DNA of 40,079 bases, from contig JNEM01014641.1 of assembly GCA_000697335.1 (NCBI GenBank), positions 1-40,079 of the forward strand, in the 5' to 3' direction. A program made the position numbers and the translations under genes. Of the stretch, positions 1 through 10,537 are shown in pieces (positions within the stretch are counted from its first letter, which is position 1; every line of letters begins with the position of its first letter). The notes beneath the pieces are model-generated. The model ran no database searches. It worked only from the letters and a program-made list of their open reading frames with translations, and was not told where the DNA came from. Source of the DNA: Conidiobolus incongruus B7586 (taxonomy: Eukaryota; Entomophthoromycota; Entomophthoromycetes; Entomophthorales; Conidiobolaceae).

Positions 1-1091
1 ACTACATCTTCTAGTGTAGTAATGTCTATCATTGTTTCATCAACCACCTTATCTTTTGATGGCCATTCTAAATCATCAACTACTATTTCAAGTGTATTAC
101 CATCAAATTCATTAAGTGCTGTTTCATCAACTACCTTATCTTCTAATGGCCATTCTCAATCATCAACTACTATTTCAAGTGTATTACCATCAAATTCATT
201 AAGTGCTGTTTCATCAATTACCTCATCTTCTAATGGCCATTCTAAATCATCAACTACTATTTCAAGTGTATTACCATTAAATTCATCAAGTACTCTTTCA
301 TCGACCATATCCTTATCTAATGGATATCTTCAATCGTCAGCTACTTCATCCTCTAATGGGCATCTTCATCAACTACCTTATCTTCTAATGGCCATTCTAA
401 ATCATCAACTACTATTTCAAGTGTATTACCATTAAATTCATTAAGTGCTGTTTCATCAACTACCTTATCTTCTAATGGCCATTCTCAATCATCAACTACT
501 ATTTCAAGTGTATTACCATCAAATTCATTAAGTGCTGTTTCATCAATTACCTCATCTTCTAATGGCCATTCTAAATCATCAACTACTATTTCAAGTGTAT
601 TACCATCAAATTCATTAAGTGCTGTTTCATCAATTACCTCATCTTCTAATGGCCATTCTAAATCATCAACTACTATTTCAAGTGTATTACCATCAAATTC
701 ATCAAGTGCTGCTTCATCGATCACGTCCTTATATAATGGACATCTTCAGTCATCAACTACCTCATCTTCCAGCGGTTATCCTCAATCATCCACCACTGTT
801 TCAAGTGTAGTTCCTTCAGGACCATCCAGCGTCTCATCTACTACATCATCACCTACTGGTTATCCCTTGCCCATTACTACCATTTCCAATGTAGCACCTT
901 CACGATCATCCAGTATCTCATCTACTACAAAGACCAGCACTAGTCCTTATATTGTTCCAGAATCCAGTAACCCAGGCCCTACAATAATCCCTACTAGACC
1001 CTATGTTGTACCAACTACTTCCTATTCTGTCAGCCCCTCAAGTAATCCTCCTCTACCTCCAAAATGCCGTATCATAACTGCTAAACAGTAA
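1..1091 (+). CDS. Ser/Thr-rich tandem-repeat protein, 3' end (partial)
   Basis: This is the 3' end of a gene that starts before the window; the stop is TAA at 1089-1091. Most of it encodes a 29-residue repeat (87 bp) with the core STTISSVLPSNS and a spacer NGHS, then a Ser/Thr/Pro-rich, repeat-free tail ending in PPKCRIITAKQ. Such composition is typical of heavily O-glycosylated secreted or cell-wall mucin/adhesin proteins, but no catalytic or anchoring domain is visible and the function is unknown. The frame is 1 up to about 360 and frame 3 from 369 to the stop. The switch falls where one repeat is shortened (the spacing of the GGC codon is 155 bp between 235 and 390 instead of a multiple of 87). 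It could be a real frameshift, repeat-length instability or an assembly error. No GT-AG intron explains it. Confidence 0.6.
30..740 (+). repeat. 87-bp coding minisatellite
   Basis: Head-to-tail copies of an 87-bp unit; the shared GGCCATTCT word recurs at 61, 148, 235, 390, 477, 564 and 651. The copies between 380 and 700 are nearly identical, whereas those around 290-370 and after 700 are diverged, so recent homogenisation or copy-number change is likely in the middle of the array. Confidence 0.9.
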
Positions 1092-1578
1092 TTTAATATA
1101 ACTAACCAATCAAATCAATAAATTAGATTTAAATATTATTATATAATAAAAATAATTTTTCAAATTATATAATATTATTATAATTGAATAATATCTCATA
1201 GTTTATATCAATATTGATTTAATTGGCAATATTCACGTAATTATAAGTTTTAATAATTAATTTCAACCATAGATTAATAATTTTGGCTTTCAATCCTCAT
1301 TTTCAATTTATTAGAGATAATATATTGGATTAATTTCAGAACTTTAAAATATTTTAATTTAATCAAAATTTTAATATTAAAATTGACGGAAATTTGGCTA
1401 AATTGATTATTTTATAACAATAATTTAATAGAGATTGAAAAATTTAAAGGCGTTGACTATGTTGCCAATATTTGGTTAAATAAATTTATTATTAGCACTA
1501 TGATATTAGCTGAATATAAAAAATAGTATAAATGGTAGATTAATGTAATTATTACTATTACAATTATTGTTGATAAAA
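1092..1578. other. Intergenic, AT-rich
   Basis: Spacer between the repeat-protein stop and the protease start. It is very AT-rich and must hold the protease promoter. I see no gene, RNA or clear motif. A minus-strand reading frame at 1457-1777 overlaps the protease start and looks like chance. Confidence 0.6.
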
Positions 1579-2382
1579 ATGTTGAAAAAAATAATATTAA
1601 TTTCATTGAGTATTCGATTAATTTCTTCAACTGTTGAAGTGATGGGTGGAAGTCCTGTAGAAAATCCTGATCACTATAACTATGTTGCCAATTTATTCTA
1701 TCAAGGTAATCAGTATTGCACCGGGGTAAGAATTCATGAAGAATGGATTTTGTCAGCGGGCCATTGTAATATTCCAAATAATGACGACTATCGAGTAGTA
1801 TTTGCCAATAGTTTGACTAAAGACACAAGTACTTTGGAACCTAATAACAATGAAATCGTTTATTTGGTTCAGGAGCAGGTATTACATCCCAAGTTTCAGA
1901 TAACTAATAATGAAACTTTTCATGATATAATGCTGGTTAAAGTTTTTCCAAGTAATGAAAATAGGACTTTAGCTTTTAATCCGAATAAAATCACATTGGA
2001 CCAAGGCGAATTCAGCAGTGCAGGTACCGATACATTGCTGTTGGGATATGGCCTAATGGATAGCAACTATGTTAAAGCTACCAAATTACAGAAACTCCAG
2101 CTAAAAATTGCAGACTTCGACGCATGTCAACAAAAATGGCTCCAATCTCCTGAATATTTGCACGAATGGCAGCTATGCGCTGGTAACAGACGTCAGAATG
2201 CTTGTCAGGGTGATTCTGGAGCTCCTTTAATTAAGAGGATGAATGATGAACAGGCGGTTTTAGTTGGTCTTAATAGTTTTAGTTCACCTTGCGGTAGTTT
2301 CGATATTCCTGGAGTTTATACTAAAGTTTCTTATTATACAGATTTTATTAAGAAAACAATACAATCTAGAGTTTATGCATAA
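1579..2382 (+). CDS. Trypsin-fold (S1 family) secreted serine protease
   Basis: Intronless gene for a 267-residue S1 endopeptidase. ATG at 1579 is the first start codon of the frame; the upstream in-frame TTG codons are not used as starts in eukaryotes. Residues 1-17 are a basic, hydrophobic signal peptide, then a short propeptide and VMGG in place of the usual IVGG activation site. The triad is His62 (in LSAGHC), Asp116 (HDIMLVKV) and Ser213 (QGDSGAP). Six cysteines (47, 63, 183, 200, 209, 238) match the three conserved S1 disulfides. Unusual points are Asn207 where trypsins have the specificity Asp189, Ala after GDSG instead of Gly, and Phe-Ser in place of the Trp215-Gly216 pair, so cleavage preference is probably not simply Lys/Arg. 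Expanded trypsin-like families are known in insect-associated Entomophthorales; a role in outside protein digestion is an inference. Confidence 0.93.
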   Translation: MLKKIILISLSIRLISSTVEVMGGSPVENPDHYNYVANLFYQGNQYCTGVRIHEEWILSAGHCNIPNNDDYRVVFANSLTKDTSTLEPNNNEIVYLVQEQVLHPKFQITNNETFHDIMLVKVFPSNENRTLAFNPNKITLDQGEFSSAGTDTLLLGYGLMDSNYVKATKLQKLQLKIADFDACQQKWLQSPEYLHEWQLCAGNRRQNACQGDSGAPLIKRMNDEQAVLVGLNSFSSPCGSFDIPGVYTKVSYYTDFIKKTIQSRVYA

Positions 2383-2717
2383 TTTTAATCTAATATTAAA
2401 TAATAATTTGAAATAAATCTTAATTTTTTATTAAAATAATCTATATATTACAACTTTTGATTTAATTTTACAATTGTTAAATATATTTATCACTATATAT
2501 TTCTTACCAATTTTCTATAATTTCGAATCAAGTATCCATTTAATTATTCAAATATTCATTAAATCATCTCTAAATAAATATTGCTAATTTTTAGCATAAA
2601 TCACCTCATTATTTAAGAATCCCATAATCAAGTTACAATATCAAGATAATATAAATATTGGTTGATCATTGAAATTCAAGTGAAATTTAAAAAATTAATT
2701 AGAAAAAATATAATATA
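2383..2717. other. Intergenic, AT-rich
   Basis: A 335-bp spacer holding the protease 3' end and the promoter of the cysteine synthase gene. Nothing else is recognisable. Confidence 0.6.
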
Positions 2718-4099
2718 ATGAAATCTATCAGTTATAAAATTAGTCAAAATTTGATTTATTTGAGTTTGGGGCTTGTTGTGGGATGGGGGTTCAAACATTT
2801 GCTCAATTTATTTAAATATAATGCTCTTGATCCTAAGCTAGTGGAGAATATTGATGATAGGGTTAAGGATAATGTTAGAGATGGTGTTTGTGGTCTTATT
2901 GGAAGTACTCCTCTAGTTAGAGTTAGCAGTTTGTCTGAGTTGACAGGTTGTGAAATTTTGGTAAAAATTAATATATTTAATAATGGTATAAATTTTAATT
3001 AACCAATTAATTTTTTTTGATTTTAGGCTAAAGCAGAAGTAAGTATTTTTAAAATTTCAAATATTCTTACTTTATTTGCTCAATTCAATTAGTTTTCAAA
3101 CCCTGGTGGTAGTGCCAAAGATCGTGTTGCCCTCAATATCATTGAGGAGGCTGAAGCTGCTGGAAAATTGGTCCCTCACCAAGGATACACAGTCTATGAA
3201 GGAACTGTCGGAAGTACTGGTATTTCTCTCGCCACAATATGTCTTGCTAAAGGTTACAAATGCGTGATTGTGATGCCAGACGATCAAGCTAAAGAAAAGT
3301 ATATGGCTTTGGAGCGTTTGAATGCCAAGATTGAAAAAGTCAGACCTGCTAGTATTATCGATCCTAGACAATTCGTGAATAGAGCTAAACAATTGGCTAA
3401 CGAAGATCCAAAGGGATTCTTTTCTGATCAATTCGAGAATTTGGCTAATTTTAGAGCTCATTTGAAGCATACCGGTCCTGAAATCTGGGAGCAGACTAAA
3501 GGCAATATTGATGCTTTTGTCATGGGTGCTGGAACTGGTGGTACATTGGCTGGTATTACTCAATATATAAAGGAGCGTAAGCCAGATCTCAGAGTACTCC
3601 TAGTTGATCCCGTAGGTTCTGGACTTTATTATAAGGTTAAGGCCAACACTTTCTTCTCACCATTGGAAAAAGAAGGAAGTCGCAAGCGTCATCAAGTTGA
3701 TACAATTGTTGAAGGTGTAGGAATTAACAGATTAACTCAAAACTTTTCAGTTGCTTTACCTAACGTTGATGATGCCATTACTGTTACTGATAGAGAAGCT
3801 GTGTTAATGGCTAGATTTATCCTCAAAAAGGATGGATTGTTCATCGGTAGCTCTACAGCTTTAAATCTTGTAGGCTCTTATAAGATGGCCAAACAGTTGG
3901 GTCCCAACCATACTATCGTTACATTATTATGTGATTCAGGTTTACGCCATCATACTAAGTTTTGGTAAGATTAAATATTTATATGTTTAATATATTCTTT
4001 TCATTAATATGCTTCTATAGGAATGATGAGTATTTATTAAATGCTGGACTACCTATAGATTATCCTGATGATCTTTCATTTTTAGAATCAAAAAATTAA
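2718..4099 (+). CDS. MCY1: Membrane-anchored cysteine synthase (MCY1 type)
   Basis: PLP-dependent enzyme of the cysteine synthase/cystathionine beta-synthase superfamily, 401 residues in four exons: 2718-2960, 3027-3038, 3093-3964 and 4021-4099. The introns are 66, 54 and 56 nt. Residues 11-25 are hydrophobic and precede the catalytic domain, as in yeast Mcy1 (Ygr012w), a mitochondrial outer-membrane protein. GLIGSTPLVRVSSL opens the catalytic fold, Lys94 in NPGGSAKDR is the Schiff-base lysine, EGTVGSTGISLA is the substrate loop and GAGTGGTLAG binds the PLP phosphate. The substrate loop reads TVGST instead of the TSGNT of soluble O-acetylserine sulfhydrylases, as expected for this clade. Exon 2 is a 12-nt micro-exon coding AKAE, needed to keep the conserved strand. 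The C-terminus is short and has no CBS regulatory domains. The exact substrate cannot be read from sequence. Confidence 0.92.
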
Positions 4100-4262
4100 T
4101 AATATATACCTTAATTTTAATATATAATAAATAGATATAAACTTAATTCCTTTCTTAACCAATTTTTTCTGTTATAACATATTACATTTTACTATATTAA
4201 GAGTTTATATAATTATTTATCAATTTAAAAAAGAATTCTATTAAAATTCTTGTCATCTTGTT

Positions 4263-4338
4263 ATAACACCACCGCGAATTGAACACATGACTTTCTGATC
4301 CTCACCCTGGCTTTCGCTCAACCAAAGCAGCACTAACT
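4263..4338 (-). ncRNA. tRNA-like or tRNA-derived patch (possible pseudogene)
   Basis: Read on the minus strand, this GC-richer patch has TGGTTGAGCGA, close to a Pol III box A, and about 45 nt later TGTTCAATTCG, close to box B. A seven-pair acceptor-like stem can be drawn between AGTGCTG and TGGTGTT, but it uses many G-U pairs, the anticodon stem is imperfect and the variable loop is missing. I therefore favour a decayed tRNA or the head of a tRNA-derived SINE over a working tRNA. Confidence 0.25.
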
Positions 4339-6399
4339 GAAAGTAACAATACTCCTACTCAAACCTTATTCTTCAAATAATAAATTTTCAATTAACTTTA
4401 TTTTTTAAACCTTCATACAATAATTTTTTATATTGTTCTTGGCATTTAATACGACTCATTAGATATTCGAATTATTTTCTTTGTTAAATATCAAATTGAC
4501 TATTTTATATTATATTCATTGTTTTTTTCAAAATTCAACAATATTTAGTAAGAGCTTTCCTAGTGAATATAAAAATTTGCAAATATGACCTTGTTTGCAT
4601 TAATGTAATTTTTTTAAAACTCATTTTATCAAAACAGATTTCAAAATATATTGATTTTATCAGAAATCGATATATTGCTATAATGAATTATTTTGATACT
4701 ACTATGGTGAGTGTTACTTGTTTACTAATTAATATAAAATGAATAAAAACAAAGAATTGAGTATTGATAATAGCAATGTTATGACAATTTAGTGATATTG
4801 TAAAAAATTGACATTACAGCTAATTTCAAATCACAGATTTTGATCAATCTACGCAAGATTCGATCTAAAGTAATACTATGTTTGCTTCAGTAAGATTGTA
4901 GAATTGAAAATTTTTGAAATTCTAGAATTAAAATATATATTAGACAGTTTGGAATGAAAGTTATTTAAATTTTGTTTCACACATTATATAGAACAGACTT
5001 TAATTATATTCAATTTTAAAATATCTTTAAAATCTTAGTTTCAAGAATTTAGAATTGAATTGTGCAATCATGTTAAAACCTATATAACATTAGATAATAA
5101 TCAATAGCATATCGCTTAAAATATTTTAATTTATAATATAGTTTATGATTATACCATAGAATTTTTTATATTTATGTTATTTTCAATCATTACTTAATTG
5201 TAGCAATTTATAGTTAAAAATCTGTTAATGACTCATGAACTTATATAAAGAATCATTTTGAATAATGGCTATATATGTCAAGTTCATTAGAATATTAATT
5301 ATCAAGTTAATTTCAATTAAAAATTTTCTAATATCAATGATTGCATTAATAGATTGATATATTAAAATGATCTACAGGTATATAGTTATATTCCCTTATG
5401 GGGTATCATAAAATTAGAATTGAGATTATCAACATAAACAGTTTTAAGCAAAAATTGAAATATCATTCCATCATCTAAATCAAATCAATTAAAGCTAAAT
5501 AATTGTTATATATTAATTGATTTATTAATTATATAAAATATTTCAAAAACTTTGTGAATTCATTTTATTACTTATTCCATTGAATTTTTAAAATTTTCAA
5601 ATATTTTTGAATACAATGTCTAAAAGGCGATAATCTTTTAATAAAAAATTAAGTGACTAGATTAAAACTTTATGAATGAATTAATGCTTAATTCTTCATT
5701 AAGTAAAATACTCGAGAATCAACTTTAGAGAATTTATATTTGTTAATTTGGCGATCTTTATAAAATTGCCAAACTTAAACCCAGAAAACAATAGAAAATG
5801 GATGGACATCAATTTATAAAATTATCCAATATTAATATCATCATCAAAATATTGTTTATAGATGATTTACCTGATTAATTATTCAATTCATCTGATTAAC
5901 TATATAATGGAAAAGATTAAATGTTCGATATTTCTAAATATAGAATTCTAATTAAAATTTTGGAATCACAACTGTTAAATTTTATTAATTACAAGAAACA
6001 CTCAAAAGAGTATTAAATATAAGAGTTGATAATTAATATGTGAGTATGCCAATAATGATATTGAAGAGATCAACAATCAGATTGTATTGGAAATTTTAGA
6101 AATGACAAATATTATAGGGATACGACTAGATTGATCTATATCAAATTGTTATTATTATTTATCTGTTGATTAACACTTACCCCATAAAACAGTGTAATTT
6201 TTTTATCAGATTTGTTAAATGTTTTCAATTTTGATTAATATATACTGTTAATTTGAATGCTAATAAGTATAGTAAAATGAAGTGAACTATCACTTGAAAG
6301 AGAAATTTCTTATGAAATAAAGCTGATTTCACATTTTATATTGAGATATGATTGCGACCTGGTTTCAAACCACCGCCCAGTTTGCTTATAGCGTTTGAA

Positions 6400-6406
6400 T
6401 GAGTCA
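6400..6406. promoter_or_regulatory. Gcn4/AP-1-type site TGAGTCA
   Basis: TGAGTCA is an exact match to the bZIP (Gcn4/Cpc1) consensus TGASTCA, 314 bp before the aspartokinase start. In ascomycetes this site mediates general amino-acid control of aspartokinase and other biosynthetic genes. That the same holds here is inference from position. Confidence 0.4.
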
Positions 6407-6719
6407 AGTTGGATTAAATTGGGATCATGAATTAGGTGAAGATTTCCAAAATTGATAAAAATTTTAATTAATAAAATTGATTAGTTTGATCCGATAGCCA
6501 ATCAATTGCCCCAATTCCCAATATTTATTCAATACGCAATTTGTTTTTATCCAATGATCTAGTTTAACTTATTCAACCGTTGAAAATGGCAAGTGCACTG
6601 CCATTGGGGTGGGTAGAATCCAGTCAAATGGAGCATAAATACAGGTGTTTTCCTCACGTTCTTTTCATTGTTTTTTCACCTGAATGTTTATTATATAGTT
6701 TAATTAATTAATATTAACT

Positions 6720-8219
6720 ATGGTGTCTCCTTGTTCTCAGGCATCGACGAACCAACCTCACTTACCTTGGGTTATTCAGAAATTTGGAGGTACTAGCATT
6801 GGTAAATTTTTACCCTCTATTTGTTATACTATTGTCAGGGAAGCCCTTATCAATAATCGTGTTGCCGTTGTATGTTCTGCTAGAAGCACTGATGTCAAAG
6901 CTAAAGGAACTACGAGTCGACTAATTTTAGCTTCACAACAAGTGCTACAACCTGACCATCACTTTAAACAGACCATACAGGATATTTTATCCGATCATAT
7001 CTCAGCAGCTAAAGTATATATCAAAAATACTTCCATTCTTTCAAAGTTGGAATCTGAACTCAAAAGCGATTGTGATCAATTGATCCAATTCATGACAGCA
7101 CTTGCTACTATCAAGGAAGTATCACCGAGGTCGCAAGATGTGATTATTGGATCTGGAGAATTATTGTCATGTAGAATCATTGCTGCTGTTTTAGAAGACT
7201 CTGGAATCCCTGCCAAAGTAGTCAACCTAGACTCTGTGATTAAGGATGATCGATTCACTCCTTCCAACTTGACACAGCCCTTCTACGACTATCTAGCTAA
7301 AGAGTTTGCTGAAGAAGTATTGAGGTGTGAGGAAAAAATACCAGTGATTACTGGTTTCTTTGGCCCTGTCCCTGGAAGTTTACTCAAGAGTATCGGACGC
7401 GGTTATACGGATTTGACTTCAGCACTCGTTGCAGTTGGACTCAGGGCAAAAGAGCTCCAAATCTGGAAGGAAGTTGATGGTATCTTCACTGCTGACCCCC
7501 GCAAAGTCAAAAGGGCTCGTCTATTGCCTGTGATCACCCCCGAAGAAGCGGCTGAATTAACATATTATGGATCTGAAGTAATCCATCCATTCACCATGGA
7601 TCAAGTTATTAGATCCCGCATTCCCATTAGAATCAAAAATGTACAAAACCCCTCTGGTCAGGGATCTATTATCATTCCCAACCCTCTCGATGAGCATATA
7701 TCACCCACCTCAAAAGCTCTCTTCCTTCAAAATGGTTACAGCTCAGATCTCAGCCGCAGACACCCCACAGCTGTCACCCTCAAAGACAAGGTTACAGTGT
7801 TAAATGTCCATTCCAATAGGAAATCAGTGTCACATGACTTTTTTGCCAATATCTTTAGCATTCTGGATCAACACAATATTGTTATCGATTTAATTTCTAC
7901 CAGCGAGGTTCACGTGTCCATGGCCGTTGCACTCCCTCCTGATGACCCCGAACTATTGGACGCAGTTGAAGCTTTGAAACAATATGGAACTATCAACGTC
8001 ATTCCCAATCTCAGCATTTTGAGCTTAGTAGGACAGCAGATGAAGAACATGGTTGGCATTGCTTCACAAATGTTTGGCACTTTAGCTAAAGCTAATATCA
8101 ACATTGAAATGATTTCACAGGGTTCATCAGAAATCAATATTTCATGTGTGATACAATCTGATATGGGAATTCTAGCCCTTAATTCCATACACGAAACGTT
8201 GCTAGAGTGGACAGATTAG
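6720..8219 (+). CDS. HOM3: Aspartokinase
   Basis: Intronless gene for a 499-residue monofunctional aspartate kinase, the first enzyme of the threonine/methionine (aspartate) pathway, phosphorylating L-aspartate with ATP. KFGGTS at residues 21-26 is the family signature in the kinase domain. GRGYTDLTSALVA and the EVDGIFTADPRKV block (roughly residues 225-265) build the nucleotide and substrate site, and GSEVIHPFTMDQV follows. From about residue 360 to the end lie two ACT domains (VTVLNVHSN and LSLVGQQMKN), the site of threonine feedback in fungal enzymes. Length and domain order fit fungal Hom3, and there is no homoserine dehydrogenase fusion. ATG at 6720 gives a short N-terminal leader before the kinase core. 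A TGAGTCA site upstream suggests amino-acid control. Confidence 0.97.
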   Translation: MVSPCSQASTNQPHLPWVIQKFGGTSIGKFLPSICYTIVREALINNRVAVVCSARSTDVKAKGTTSRLILASQQVLQPDHHFKQTIQDILSDHISAAKVYIKNTSILSKLESELKSDCDQLIQFMTALATIKEVSPRSQDVIIGSGELLSCRIIAAVLEDSGIPAKVVNLDSVIKDDRFTPSNLTQPFYDYLAKEFAEEVLRCEEKIPVITGFFGPVPGSLLKSIGRGYTDLTSALVAVGLRAKELQIWKEVDGIFTADPRKVKRARLLPVITPEEAAELTYYGSEVIHPFTMDQVIRSRIPIRIKNVQNPSGQGSIIIPNPLDEHISPTSKALFLQNGYSSDLSRRHPTAVTLKDKVTVLNVHSNRKSVSHDFFANIFSILDQHNIVIDLISTSEVHVSMAVALPPDDPELLDAVEALKQYGTINVIPNLSILSLVGQQMKNMVGIASQMFGTLAKANINIEMISQGSSEINISCVIQSDMGILALNSIHETLLEWTD

Positions 8220-9261
8220 TATCTTTAGCTTCTTTAATCCATTCGTATTCCTTAGTTTATTTTTGTACTATCATTCTGGGTAATAGGGTTTTATTGCTTG
8301 TGAATTTCAACTCAATTTATGTTGATTGATTCTATAATTACTAAAATAGTCCTCTTCTTTCATCATTCCAAAATCATACCTTAGAAGCTTGATATTAATC
8401 CAAAATGACAATATCAAATATATTATTATTTTATATCAAAATCAATCTTCTACATCTTTATTAATTTATGCTATTCTTGACATTATTTAACTATTAATTT
8501 TTCAGGGTAAAGTAGGGGTTGTAGTATTTAGATTTAATTATGTTTTATTCAATTAACTCTTAATTTAAACTTAACTATATATGATATTATTTATAGTTTA
8601 ATTAAACTTTTTATATCAATAATAATTTTATTATTTCTTAAGTATTATAAGTAGATTTTTAATGTATTCAATCTTGAATTGAAAATATACTAAATTTATC
8701 ATAATTTAAAAAATAGATTGAAGTGAAATATAATATATTTTTAAGTGTATTCCATATATAATAAGTTTATTATTAGGTTAGAAATTCAAAATAACTAAAT
8801 AGTTTATTTTGATTAATTAAGATCTTTATTGATCCTATCAAATATGATATTGTTCAGATTAAATATATTAATAGTATAAGTAGTGATAATTTCAAGTAAA
8901 TTGAAAATTAGATTATTAATAAATATTATTAGAATTGATTATATGTGAAAAAATTATATTCTGATATAATGTTGAAATAATTTTTTTATAACAAATAAAA
9001 ATATTTTAATATAAAAAAATATTTTTTATATTGACAAATATTGATATTAATATTTAATCGCAATATTTTAAATTTTTATCATTGAATCGTATATTTTAAC
9101 ATAGAATAGGTGAAATATGAAATCCCATAAAAGAGTAAAATTCATTGAATATTGAATAAAATTCAAATGGATGAGATGAATGAAGTCAAATTGAAAATCA
9201 ATCAATTTAATCAAATCGCGAATTTGTAAATACAATTAAACTTTTATTCAATTAATTGAAA
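8220..9261. other. Intergenic, AT-rich
   Basis: Spacer of about 1 kb between aspartokinase and DCP1, without a supported gene or RNA. It carries the DCP1 promoter at its right end. Confidence 0.6.
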
Positions 9262-10537
9262 ATGTTGCATTTGGATGATCAATATAGAGACCAATTGAAC
9301 TTTAAAGTTTTAAAGAGATACGACTCCACTATCGTTTCTATTCTTTATGTTTGTAGTCATGCTGCTTTATATTGTATTAAAGAGGGTACTCGCGATTGGG
9401 TAATAAATTTTCATCTTTATTTTGTTATTTGTTAATTTTTATTTATTATTTAGGCTCGTAAAGGTATCGAAGGTCCTTTGATTGTTTTTGAAAGGTACTG
9501 TGTTATCATAGCTCTATAATATAAATATACATTATATTAATAATTTTATTACTATAGATCTGTTGAACCCCGCTTTGGTCTATTTGTTTTAAACCGTCTT
9601 AATACTGTTAACTTGAGCTTATATTTTACTCGTGACTTGCAATACGAAATCACCGATAGATTTGTTATGTATCGAAATCAAGATAGTAATAATATTCATT
9701 ATACAGATAAGAACATTTCATATTGACTCATCATCTCTTTTAGTGGAAGTATGCTGCTTATGGACTTATAACGAAGCAGATATTCAAGCTCTATCTGCAG
9801 TGTTTTCAAGACATTGCAAGAGTATTGCCCAGCCACATCCAGAGCAACCAGTAGCCCAGCAGTATAGCCCATCTAGAAACCTACAGAGGACAGCTTCCAA
9901 CCGCACTTCGAGACTACAAAATGCCAATCACTTCAAAAATAAAAAAGCTATGAATGGTATTAGAAATAAAAAACTCTACCATGATTCTGATACTGCTGAG
10001 GAGGCTTCTGACCATCAAATGGAAATTTCTAGAAGTGTAAGTCGAGGCTATCGAGATAGCAGTAGAAATAGAGAATATAGCTACGATCCGTCGATTTCGC
10101 TTCAGCAATATGGCGAATTTCAAAAGCCTTCCATTTCAAAACTTCGATACCAGTCACTTCCTACCTATCCCCAATCGCCTCCCCATTCTCAGGAGGACTT
10201 GGCTAAAAAGTCTAGGGACCTTCTCTCTCTTCTCCAGGGTTCTGCTTCTCCAGAGCCACCAAAACAGTTTACACAATCACCCAATCAATTCCTTATAGAA
10301 AACAATTTTCAGCCTTCTATGGATTCTAGAGGACCTCAATATGACGATCCAAGCCCATCTGATATCACTTGGATTTTGAATGAGTTTCACAACTTTACTC
10401 GAAACCATCCTCACTTCTCCAACGATCAGGCTGTTAACAACCGTAATCAATTTGCTAGAGCTTTCGGTGTGTTTTTAGCATCTAACGATATTGCAGCAAC
10501 CAAACTACATGCGATATATAAGGAAATGTTTCAATAG
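9262..10537 (+). CDS. DCP1: mRNA-decapping enzyme subunit 1
   Basis: Four exons (9262-9399, 9454-9494, 9558-9685, 9744-10537) give a 366-residue protein; the introns are 54, 63 and 58 nt. Residues 1-130 form the EVH1-like Dcp1 domain: FKVLKRYD, the GPLIVFER strand, RFGLFVLNRLN, FVMYRNQD and LWTYNEADI follow the family order. Dcp1 binds and activates Dcp2, which removes the 5' cap in P-bodies. After the EVH1 domain come about 170 residues rich in Ser, Pro, Gln and Arg, probably disordered, and then a conserved-looking C-terminal segment (about 300-366) with ITWILNEFHNFTRNHPHF, predicted helical. It is longer than yeast Dcp1 and is placed like the C-terminal oligomerisation region of animal DCP1, though I cannot show homology. 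Exon 3 ends at 9685: the open frame 5' of 9744 is intron. Confidence 0.92.

Larger units (their letters stand above)
4100..6719. other. Long AT-rich intergenic region (2.6 kb)
   Basis: Mostly AT-rich sequence without a convincing exon on either strand. It contains a tRNA-like patch at 4263-4338 (minus), TGACTCA at 5229-5235, TGAGTCA at 6400-6406 and a TATA-like ATAAATA near 6634. CpG dinucleotides are present here, unlike in the transposon block at the right end. Confidence 0.6.

Noticed and set aside
485-724. Minus-strand open frame encoding an acidic repeat (IDETALNEFDGNT type)
   Set aside because: It is the antisense of the 87-bp repeat. The plus strand stays open further (369-1091) and ends in a natural Pro/Ser/Thr-rich tail, so the plus reading is preferred.
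1457-1777. Minus-strand open frame of 106 codons over the protease start
   Set aside because: Low-complexity product overlapping a well-supported protease; no family features.
6360-6395. TGGTTTCAAACCA palindrome resembling a tRNA T-arm
   Set aside because: Box-B-like on the minus strand, but no box A at the right distance and no acceptor stem.
9632-9743. Open frame running into DCP1 exon 4 from the left
   Set aside because: Its upstream part is intron 3; conserved DCP1 sequence shows that the exon begins at 9744.
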